A stretch of DNA of 64,000 nucleotides from Megalonaias nervosa (Eukaryota; Mollusca; Bivalvia; Unionida; Unionidae), in NCBI GenBank assembly GCA_016617855.1, contig JAECUM010001699.1, positions 1 through 64,000 of the forward strand. Direction: 5' to 3'. Below the pieces are notes generated by a model. That model was not told the DNA's origin, made no database searches, and saw nothing but the letters and a program-made list of their open reading frames with translations. This document shows, in pieces, positions 52,411 to 64,000 of the stretch (the stretch's first letter is position 1; each line of letters opens with the position of its first letter). The translations under genes were made by a program, and so were the position numbers.

Positions 52411-55400
52411 TAGTTACATCTGCTACTTTTTTGAAAGACTTAAAGTTTCCCAATGAAATTATCTATCATTTCATTCCCCATTACAACTAATTATCGATAA
52501 CTCCAACTTGTCTTCTTTATCTGCAAACGCTGTCCAGCTCGTCCAGCGATCTTTCCAGCTCACCCAACGATTACTTCAGCTCACTCTACTGTAGTGTTTG
52601 CCTTAATCTATTTAGCTATAAATATTGCTCATCTGTTCTGAAGAGTAAAATTAATCAAACATTCCACACTGGACTGGAACTAATATACACCAACAATGTG
52701 TTTATATTTTCTATGCTTTCACAGTGGTTTAAGTCCTATGAGAAAAATACTCTCAGGGCCGTCTTGTCTCCTCTTCACAACTGTACTAATTCCTTATAAT
52801 TAATAAATAGTACAGCTCACCTACTGGTGGCAGCGGCAAAAATACAAGACTGAAATTATCAGGGTTGAAAATGGTTTAATTTCAATTTATAAATTTGGAC
52901 AAATTTGATTTTTCGAGACTTGAAACCTGGGAAAAGTTGTTTCAGTGCAGTGAACGCTTTTGCCAAGCGCCTGATCTGTGTGAAAAAGAGGAAGAAATTA
53001 AATACCTTGATTTACTCCATCGGAAGTGAAACTGATGATTCTGTCTTCGTTCAAACTGACAGAGGAAGATCAAAGAAAGTGGAAGCCCGTGACAGATAGA
53101 TTCATGCGATATTTCATTCCAAGGAGCAAAAAGGGGCAAAATTTAATCACAGAAAACATGAAGAGGAATAAACAGTGGATAGTTTTGTTATATTTTCGTG
53201 TGCTATAGATAATTGCAGTTTCAGGCCACTACATGATGAAATGATCAGAAATCAACTTCTAGTTACACTGCAAGATCCAAAACTGTCGGAACAATTGCAG
53301 TTTGATGCAAATCTAGCTCCAGAGACTGCCGTTAGTCAAGCTCGACAAAATGAGGTCGTAAGAAAGCAACAGTCGATTCTACGAGTAAATGGAGAACGAA
53401 TGACTGTAATGAATGCAGTTAAACCATCTTCACTGAAATATGGGAAGCAGAAACATAAATTCCCAAAATGTCAACAGATTAATGTAAGCAGAAAAGGATG
53501 CATGAGATGTGCAAATAAATTAAATCATTCTTTGGACCAATGTCCAGCACAAGAAGCAATGTCACAAATGTAAGAAAAGAAAACACTGTGTAAAATGCTG
53601 CCTGTCAAAATCAGCAGTTCACACAATAGAAACAAGAGCAGAACATGGATTTCTAGGTACTATCAGCACAAAGGGCAGCCGTGGATATCGCTTCCCAGAT
53701 TAAACAACGCATCACTTGATTCAAAATTGATATTGGGGCTGATGTGACTAATTCCTGAGAGGGATTTACAAAATATCGGAGACCAAAAACTATCAATTTG
53801 ATAGAAAATTTTACGGTCCTGGAAACTTTGAACTTAAAGCACCAGGAAAATTACAATGGAATCGAACAATACATTCGGTATACAAGACATATTTGTTGTA
53901 AAGGAATTGAAACAGGAACTGTTGGGCATGCCCGCGATACAGGATCTTGTAAACCTATCATCAGTAAATGCCTCAGATAAAATCTCGCAAACTGCAAGCA
54001 AAATTCACGAAATCTATAACAATAGATAGAGATTATCGAGAGAAATTCCCAAATTTGTTTAAAGGCCTAGGGAAAACAAAATGGTTCTATTACATAATTT
54101 TAGACAAAAAGTGCCAAACCTTATACTTTATCTACCCCAAGAAAGGTCAATATCCTTTTATTGAACAAAGTCCAAGACGGGTTGGATAGAATGAAAAAAA
54201 TGGGTGTTACTTCGAAAGTAGATCAGCCCACCGAGTAATGTGTGGGAATGGTTGTTGCGCCAAAACCAAACGGTATGGTAAGAATTTGCGTGGATCTAAC
54301 TAAACTGTATGAATCACTTAAAAGAGAGAATCACCCACTACCATCAGCTGAAAAGTCCCTTGCACAGCTGGCAGGTGCATTGTTTTTTCCACCAAACATG
54401 ACGCAAACTCAGGCTTTTGCCAGTTAAACCTGTTAGAAGATTCACTCCACCTTACAACTTTCCTTACTCCCTTTGGTAGGTTTTACTTTAATCGCCTTCC
54501 ATTCGGAATCAGTTCCGCGCACAAAATCTTTCTGCAGAGGGTGTCGGAAACGCTAGAGCGACATGGTGGAACGCTCTGTCACATGGATGATATTCTTCAT
54601 TTTGGGGAAGCACAAAAACAATATGATGAAAGACTAAAAAGGGTTATGAAAAGGCAGGCGTCACTTTGAAAATGTGAATTTGCAAAATCATCCATTAGGT
54701 TTCTTGTGCTTGTTGTTTACGAAAATGGTTGCCGACCTGATCCTGAAAAAAACCCACAAAAACAACAGAGACAAAAATAAGAAAAAAAAAAAAGAACCAA
54801 AGCCCTAGCTGAAACGGAAACTCCTGAATGTGAGACATATGTACAACGATTTCTCTGTATAGCAAATGAACATGGCAAATTTAGTCCAAAATGGTCCGCA
54901 ATTCGCATCGGCATGTACTCAAAGGCATGTTACAACCAGTCCACAGGTGGTGATCCACAGTTTCGTATTGTTCATAGAGAATTTTAAAGAAAAATAATTT
55001 CGTTGGTGTTCCTTCACTGGTTATATTGGTTATTTAAATGGACTTTGTATATCTTAAATATTATTCAAAGAACTTTTAATTCCCTTTAATTTGGCTTATG
55101 ATTGATGGGTTTATTATGGGTTATATATTAAACAGCTTGGCCTTATTTCAGATGTGTCAATTCATTCGTTTCACTTTCGGTGTTGCCTAGTCTGGCAATA
55201 TTCATTTTCCCTGCTAAAGATGATGTACTTTCGACTAATTCAGGCTGATTTTTCGAGGACCTGGGAGCAGCCAGTTTGGTTAGCACCGTACTTCGGTCAT
55301 GTAAATTCCCACAAGTACGTTATCTAAAGAAACTTCAGCCACATACATGAAAGTGACATAGAGGTATGCCAACATTCTCTCAATTGTGCATGTTGCAAAC

Positions 55401-58400
55401 AATGCAAACAATTTCACCTTACACCTGTCAATCTCTCAGAAGTTCATAATCGGTCTATCTGTAGAGCGCCTCCTAAATATCCTGTAATGGTCTTGCCGAA
55501 AGACGTCTTCGCTAGCCAAGGCTCCGATATGATAATCCTGTCTAAATAGGGTTATCACATCGGAACCTTGGCTAGCGAAGAGGGCCGAAAGAGCGCTGTT
55601 CAAACAATTAAAATAATGCTAAACAGGGGAGACGATCCTTACCAAGTTCTTTTGACATGCCATGCAATACCATTACCGAATGGATGGAGCCCTGCCGATT
55701 TACAGATGGGAATAAAATTACAAATTACTTCGCCAATGAATGGGACCATAAAACTTTTAGCCGAAATGGCCACATTTAATGAACTGAAGAGATGGGAAAC
55801 TATCAGAAGCAAACTAAAAAAAGAAATTATGAGTTCACCCTACGATCGTCGACAACGTTCCCAAAATGTGAAAAAAACATCAAGTAAAGAATAAGGTATG
55901 GATCAAAAGATCATTTTTTTAAATGCATTGGTAAATGTGAAGTATCCACATCTCTTTCATACATTGTAGGAGCGGATGAGGGAGAGCTACGGCGTAATAG
56001 GAGAAATTTAATCCCCATGCCTACCACAGTATTATAGTGAATGTTTAAAACCCTGACACTTTGACTCTGATGAAAGCAAACCAGAATCAGTCAAGCAAAA
56101 TGGATATTTGACACGTTCGAGGAGAGTGTCAAAACCACATGAGAGACTGAACTTGTAAAACTGAAGCTGACTGCAGCTTGTTTAGAAATGAGGTCACCAG
56201 ATCACATTCCATTTTAAATAACATACTGAGGAGGGGAGATGTAGTGTTAGCCTTAATCTATTTAGCTTTAAATATTACTCAAATGTTTGCGACAGGAAAA
56301 TTAATCAGACATTCCACACTGAACCAGAACTAATATACTGCAACTGCTGGTTTATGTTATGCCTTCACTGGGTTTTAAGCTTTGTAAGAAAATACTCTCA
56401 GGGCAATCTTATCTCCCACACAATTGTGCTGATATCTGGTACTTAATAAATAAATAATATAGATCGCATACTGGAGTTATTCTTCAATAACAAGTAACAT
56501 TATAACTTCAGTCTCTCGAACTCACCTAACGATTACTCTAGTTCATCCAACGATCTCTTCAGCTCACCTTCACTAGCTAACCCTACGATTGCTTCAGCTA
56601 ACCATATGATCGCTCCAGCTCATCCAGTTTGAACGATTTGGCGTGCCATAGTACAAAAAAAAAAAACTTACGCCAAGCTTGTTTGTTTTTGATAAAGTGT
56701 AATCATCTCGTTCCAAAATGGGATACTAGAAAAATTAGAAGGTCAGGAAATATCATTTTATGATTGGGTAGCATACAGTTAAGTAATATCAAGAAACTGA
56801 CTTGCACTATTCAAGTAGCAAACGCTGTGAAAACAATTCCTGACTTTTACTGTTCATTTGCACACAATTTGGTGAAGAAACTTACTTTTATTGCTGCTGT
56901 GACACGCATTTTACTGAAGAAAAAACCATTGACGTTTACTTTTTGCAGTTGCACACAATTTAGTAAAGAAAGTGGCTTTGCTCTTACAATATCTCTCATT
57001 TTAGAGAACAACACCCCACCCACCCCCAACCTTCGACTTTTGCTGTTGCAGTAGTATGCAGTTTAGTGATGTGCTTTTACTCGTACAATAGCATTTGTTT
57101 TAGAGGGGAACCCACACCCCCATTCACCCCGACTTTTGCTGTTGCAGTAGCATGCAGTTTAATGATATACTAGTAACTGAATTTTAAGTTACTACGGCAT
57201 AGTGAAAAAATCGACTTTTACTGTTGCAGCAATAACATTTTAGTGACAAAAAACTGACTTTTACTGTTCAAGTAGCAAACACTTTAGGGACAAAAAACTG
57301 ACTTTTACTGTTCAAGTAGCAAACACTTTAGTAACAAAAAAACTGACTTCTACTGTTCAAGTAGCAAACACTTTAGTGAATGAAAATTGACTTTTACTGT
57401 TCAAGTAGCAAACACTTTAGTGACAAAAAACTGACTTTTACTGTTCAAGTAGCAAACACCTTAGTGAATGAAAACTGACTTTTACTGTTCAAGTAGCAAA
57501 CACTTTAGTGAATGAAAACTGACCTTTACAATAGCAAACACTTTAGTGAATGAAAACTGACCTTTACAATAGCAAACACTTTAGTGAATGAAAACTGACC
57601 TTTACAATAGCAAACACTTTAGTGAATGAAAACTGACTTTTACAATAGCAAACACTTTAGCGAATGAAAACTGACTTTTACAATAGCAAACACTTTAGTG
57701 AATGAAAAGTGACTTTTACTGTTCAAGTAGCAACCCACTTTAGTGAATGAAAACTGACTTTTACAATAGCAAACACTTTAGTGAATGGAAACTGAAATTC
57801 ACAATAGCAAACACTTTAGTGAAAGAAAACTGACCTTTACTGTTCAAGTAGCAAACACTTTAGTGAATGAAAACTGACTTTTACAATAGGAAACATTCTA
57901 GTGAATAAAAACTGACTTTTACTGTTCACGTAGCAAACACTTTAAAGAATGAAAACTGACTTTTGCTGTTCAAGTAGCAAACACTTTAGTGAATAAAAAC
58001 TGACTTTTACTGTTCAAGGAGCAAACACTTTAGTGAATGAAAACTGACTTTTACTGTTCAAGTAGCAAACACTTTAGTGAATGAAAACTGAGTTTTACAA
58101 TAGCAAACACTTTAGTGAATGAAAACTGACTTTTACTGTTCACGTAGCAAACACTTTAGTGAAAGAAAACTGACTTTCACAATAGCAAACATTTTAAAGA
58201 ATCAAGACTGACCTTTACTGTTCAAGTAGCAAACACTTTAGTGAATGAAAACTGACTTTTACTATTCAAGAAGCAAACACTTTAGTGACTGAAAACTGAC
58301 TTTTACTGTTCAAGTAGCAAACACTTTAGTGAATGAAAACTGACTTACTGTTCAAGTAGCAAACACGTTAGTGAATGAAAACTGACTTTCACGATAGCAA

Positions 58401-61400
58401 ACACTTTAGTGAATGAAAACTGACTTTTACTGTTGAAGTAACAAACACTTAAGTGAATGAAAACTGACTTTTACTGTTCAAGTAGCAAACACTTTAGTGA
58501 ATGAAAACTGACCTTTACAATAGCAAACACTTTAGTGAATGAAAACTTAGTTTTACAACAGCAAGCACTTTAGTGAATGAAAGTGACTTTTACTGTTCAA
58601 GTAGCAAACACTTTAGTGAATGGAAACTGAAATTCACAATAGCAAACACTTTAGTAAATGAAAACTGACCTTTACTGTTCAAGTAGCAAACACTTTATTG
58701 AATGAAAACTGACTTTTACAATAGGAAACATTCAAGTGAATGAAAACTGACTTTTACTGTTCACGTAGCAAACACTTTAGTGAATGAAAACTGACTTTTA
58801 CAATAGCAAACACTTTAAAGAATGAAAACTGACTTTTACTGTTCAAGTAGCTAACACTTTAGTGAATGAAAACTGACTTTTACTGTTCAAGGAGCAAACA
58901 CTTTAGTGAATGAAAACTGACTTTTACTGTTCAAGTAGCAAACACTTTAGTGAATGAAAACTGAGTTTTACAATAGCAAACACTTTAGTGAATGAAAACT
59001 GACTTTTACTGATCAAGTAGCAAACACTTTAGTAATGAAAACTGACTTTTACTGTTCAAGTAGCAAACACTTTAGTGAATGAAAACTGAGTTTTACAATA
59101 GCAAACACTTTAGTGAATGAAAACTGACTTTTACTGATCAAGTAGCAAACACTTTAGTGAATGAAAACTGACTTTTACAATAGCAAACACTTTAGTGAAT
59201 CAAACTGACTTTTACTGTTCAAGTACCAAACACTTAAGTGAATGAAAACTGACTTTTACTGTTCAAGTAGCAAACACTTTAGTGAATGAAAACTGACTTT
59301 TACAATAGCAAACACTTTAGTGAATGAAAACTGACTTTTACAATAGCAAACACTTTCGTGAATGAAAACTGAGCTTTACAATAGCAAACACTTTCGTGAA
59401 TGAAAACTGACTTTTACTGTTCAAGTAGCAAACACTTTAGTGAATGAAAACTGAGTTTTACAATAGCAAACACATTCGTGAATGAAAACACGACGTTTAC
59501 TGCTGCTGTAAAATAAAATTTAGTGAAGAAACTTACTTCTACTGTTAAATAGCACACCTTTTAGTGACGAACATGTCTCTTACTGTTACAATTGCACAGA
59601 TTTCAGTCAAGAAACTGGCTTTTCCTATTGTAGTAGCACACAATGTAGTGAAGAAACTGTCATTTGCTTTTGCCGAAGCACATATTTCAGTGAAAAAATA
59701 CTGTTACAACAGCAGATATTTCAGCGAAGTAACCAACTTGTACTGCTACAATAGCACACATTTAAGAGAAGAAACTGACTTTTACTGTTCCAGTATAACA
59801 CGTTAGTGAAAAGGCTGACTTATACTGTTCCAATACAACACATGTTAGTGAAAAGGCTGACTTTTAGAATAACTTTTCTAAGATTTTCGACACGAACGTG
59901 AATTTAGAAACAGGGCTTATTTTTTTAAAATCGTTATGGTCAAGCGACAGTTTCTTCAACTGCGGGGGGGGGGGGGCAGAGTGGCCGAGTGGTATAAAGA
60001 GCTCACCGTTACGGATCATTGCCATCTCACCTCTGTCTGCGTGGGTTCGAGTCTCAGGTTCGGATATTTGTGGTTATGTGAGAAAGCTTGCCAGTAGCTT
60101 CTCGTGGGTCGGTGGTTCTTTTCCCGGGTTCTTCCTCCACCATTTATACTGGCCGCCATGTATAGTCTATCTTGTGTTGAAAAATGGCGTTAAACCCTAC
60201 AACAACAACAACAACAACAACAACATCAACTGCGGATTTACAATGGCAGTTTTGAAAATGATGGGAGTTCCCCGGATAAGAGAGAAGTATTGATAACATT
60301 AGTTAATGAAGGCAATATTGAATCTAAGCACTCAAGCAGCAGTGATGTTGGAATCAGATCGAGCTCACGTGACTTTCGGTTGCTCTTCATCATAAATGTA
60401 TGCACCAAATCCATAGTGACATGTTAAAATGCTGTTAAAGCTAAGCGTGTATATTCTGTGTCCCAACTGTATGGTGACGATGAATCATCTGAAATAATGT
60501 TGTCAAGTTTATCTCTAATAGATTGAACTTTGTCACGGAAGGAATCTGCAAACAGGCCTGGAAGGTCGACCAGAAAAAAAGGTGTACGTTTATTCCTTGA
60601 CATTAGCTTGCTCGTAATTTCGAAGTTATCTTTGCAGCCGGAACTTTCGACTATTGCAGTACTGTAGTAGACTGATTTTGCTGCATGAACTATGTTAATA
60701 ACATTCTTCTTAGCAGTTTCGTAGATCTGCTTATGATTTGTAAGGCTGGTGAAAAGCCAAATCTTCTCAGCCTTATGGCGTTCTCCTGTAGCAGTGCAAA
60801 GCTGGTTCCTAACATTACTATACCATGTAGAACACTTTTGAATTCATACTATGCACTTGGTTGCTGCGCATGTTTGTCAAGCAACAAACGCAAGCACTTA
60901 TCAAGCTGTACTGTTTTAGAGGTAATAAAGTGGTTAATGTTTAATTCTATGTCATGCATCAGTTTGGTTCTATTTATCATATGGAGGCTTCTCTTAGAAG
61001 CGATCTGATGCAAGTTCGTGGGACACCAATGCAGAATGGAATATTATAATCAGGTCTATGAAAAATCCAGTCTAAAATGTGACCATATATATGTGTGGGT
61101 TGGCTAACTGACTGTTTGAGACGGATAACGTGAATAGAATCTTGGAGTCTTTATATGTATGGGTTTCCAGGACACTCGAAGTGAAAATTAAAATCTCCAA
61201 GAATAATGAGGTTTCCACCTATCTAATTTCCATGGGAAGCTGTTCCAGAAAGAGAGATTCAGGCGGCTTGGGGGTTTTTTTTTTTCGACAATGAGGACGG
61301 TGGTAGAGGCAGAAAAAAATGGACTGACGTTTGTTCCATTCTGAGTGAGATTTGAACCAGTTTAAAGGATGAGTGTTCGAAATTGAAAATTGTAGTATAA

Positions 61401-64000
61401 TTAAGACGTTGGATTATGGAGTTCTTTGACAGCAATTCCATCTACGCGGATTGTCGTGGGAACGACTTGATGGAGTAACCGGAGGGTGTTAGATCGGCGC
61501 TCTTTGGCTCGTCTCTTGATTTTTTAGCCATGTTTCTATAAGGAAAAAGACGTCGATATCCTGACAGTTGATAAAGTTACTATTTTTATACATCTTTCCG
61601 GCGGTCCTTGTAATTGGGCATTGATTAATGCAACGCCCAGTGGTTGCTCAGACTTCAAATTTGACGATTTAAGAGGAACTTGAATTAAGTTATCCTAATT
61701 AACTGTCGAGTTTTGAAATTCCTATGAAGTCCACACCTATTAAAAATGTATTTCAGGGATGATTTTAATTGATATGATATACGCGATTACAAAGAGGCAC
61801 TACAAAACACATTCAGTATTAACATTAACGACGACGACTTGACGGAAATAGATTGTATCTATATGTTCTTTAGGATACCTGAAGCTAATTAGCTAGAATA
61901 ATGTGTTTAGCTAAAATAGACACAGATTAGTTTTCCCGTTTCGTATGAACCAAATGAGTTTGGTTAGGAAGGAATATGTTTCAGCTATGTGATAATAGCT
62001 GCTGGCGTATTTGTATTTATAATTACTAATATGATACAAAATAAATACAGAATTTGAAATACTAGACTAAAAGCGTGTTCTAATATGATTGGAACAAAAA
62101 AAGGTGGAGAAACAAAGGTGGAAAAATTAATGTATTAATGAACATCAGAAATATCGTTAAGAGTTGATAGTATTTTGGATTTTAATACATGGAGGAAGAT
62201 TTAAAAAATGAAGCATTAGGTCAATCAATAAACAATGGCATAAATTTAAACATCAGTCTTATAACACAATTAGCAGATCAGTTAGAAAAATCCGACTCAA
62301 CTGCCTTTGTAAAACCAACGTACTGACGCTCAAATACATAACACTTTTGACGATAATAAAACAACAGTGTGGATCAGAGTATGACGGGAAAATCTACAAA
62401 ATTCTCAAAAATGCAGAAAAACAAATAGATGATAACAAGAAAATATTTTGATGCTGTAGATTTATTTACCAAGAGATTAATTACTATATCAACTGCTTTA
62501 AAGGTATGTTAAATACTTGCAGGCAATTAAACGATAAATGCTGAAATCACAACTTCAGCAGTTGCAGCGAGAATTAAACAATGAGAAGAAAGATCAAGGT
62601 ATCAAATATTAGTTGATGCCTATAAAGCTGAGTGAAAATGTTGGAAGATAGAGTAACAACAATAGTATTACTAAGGAAGAATGACTTTGAAAAAGTCAAT
62701 TAAACGCTAGAGGACTTAAGGAGTAAAGTTAATGTGAGTGAAAGTGCGATTAGATCTGTGAAAGCAAAGTACGATTTATATATTTCAGATTTAAGCAATA
62801 AAATAAAGTATTTAAAGAATAGGATCCAGTGACTTTAAAAAATGAAGTATCCGCTGGAATAGCCAAAGTCCTAACATATAGTAAAGTAAATACAGATAAA
62901 GATTTTATTAATAATATCTGTGTGGTCAGTGAAGTAATGACGAATTAGATAAAAATGTGAATTCTTATGAAGATAGTTTAATGATATAGAACAAAATAGA
63001 CCGACCAAAACACAGACGAAATTAAAAAGAAACCGATGAAACTAAAAAGGAAATTAATATTGATTAAGATAAAAGGATGTTAGCATTATGTAAAAGAACT
63101 GATACAGCTCAATCAGAAATAGTAAAATCATTAACTAAAATAAACCTAGATATTGGGGTAAAGAGTATTGTTATTGCAGTGGATGATATCTTAAAAAACG
63201 AAGACTGATTATAAGACAACAATACATAATTCAAGACTAGATAAATTTGTCGATAAACTAACTGTTAGTATACTACTTTCTGATTTTCGGTATACAGCAA
63301 AGGTATTAATCTGGCTAACACAAGAAGATAACCATATTTTTATTCTAGATATGAACAAAGTAAAACAACATCATTTTCAAACGAGTTTGGGAATATATTA
63401 CCTGGTTTCACAACACCGCAAACCTTAGTAACTATATATAAATTTGACTATGCTCCATCACCTTTTGCTAGATATAAAGTTCACGAGATAGAGACACACC
63501 CCACCCCCCAGTATATTTTTTTATTTATTAAGATTATAAATTTAGTTTTATCTTCAGTTTGATTTTTATAAGCTTAAACTGAATTAGTGGCAAATAATAA
63601 AGTCGTTAGTTTAAAAAATTATGAGTTGGTTATCGTCTTTCTGTCAGCATAGAGTTTGATAATGGTGACATATTACAAATTTACTATCTTTAAAGACGAG
63701 GATGGAATGGTAAGCCAATTTAATTTGCTAGTCTCATTATTTTTTTTATAAATAATGACAGAAATATCATTAAACGTTCGGCTACTTCTGTAGGAGATAT
63801 TTGTGATCTCACTTTTAAATACTGTGGGAAATATAATAAGGTAAATTAAGTCGATGCTTCAGTAATTAGTGAACAATATCTGTATAACATCCGTATTATA
63901 AATTTAGGGGAACGGACAAAAAAGAAGAACAACAGTAAATTGATTCATCTACTAGACTGTCTGTACAAAGACGTTTTGACTACTGAATACGAAAGGCTTT

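Overview
This is a 64 kb piece of an AT-rich animal genome, most likely from a lophotrochozoan and probably a marine bivalve. That placement is inferred from the repeats: two multi-copy tRNA-derived SINE families, DIRS, CR1/L2-like, Penelope-like and Ty3-like retroelement remains, and dispersed blocks of about 150 bp carrying 'gaccttgacc' that I associate with bivalve DNA. I see no operons, bacterial signals, rRNA or functional tRNA genes, and no intact cellular gene. The longest open frames are short and most are chance frames or repeat translations. At best three possible first exons of cellular genes are present (43268-43312 +, 43760-43885 -, 48129-48212 +).

Left part (1-32 kb): microsatellites, a double-hairpin dispersed element (six copies in the window), a DIRS-type reverse transcriptase fragment (4840-5210 +), a long inverted-repeat element (5349-5640), a DIRS fragment (5700-6660 -) and a fuller but broken DIRS element with reverse transcriptase, RNase H and tyrosine recombinase remains (8480-11640 -). 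A LINE 3' end lies at 7430-8260 +, a Penelope-like endonuclease fragment at 27670-28065 +, and a decayed Cys-rich, ORF1-like stretch with in-frame 17-residue repeats at 30290-31720 -. Two paralogous stretches near 29.1 kb and 31.9 kb form a natural empty-site/filled-site pair for a SINE.

Middle (32-43 kb): minisatellite country. A 2.7 kb array of about 41-bp units carries a recent five-copy burst. There are 40-bp and 35-bp arrays, more SINEs (one with a perfect 12-bp target duplication) and a pogo/Tigger-like MITE.

Right part (43-64 kb): by eye this is richer in CpG. It holds a foldback element, a tRNA-headed SINE, an 85-bp inverted duplication of a coding-like segment, a decayed multi-copy protein (45860-47300 -), a candidate LTR plus tRNA-Pro-like primer site (47658-49293), a broken Ty3-like retrotransposon with both LTRs inserted in a 21-bp minisatellite (52590-56472), a 3 kb satellite built from 44- and 38-bp variants (56780-59865), and a CR1/L2-like LINE (59866-61700 -) split by a SINE with a perfect 10-bp target duplication. 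The last 1.9 kb carries an unrecognised, decayed Lys/Asn-rich coding tract.

The genes do not form a pathway. The window is a record of nested transposition and tandem-repeat growth.
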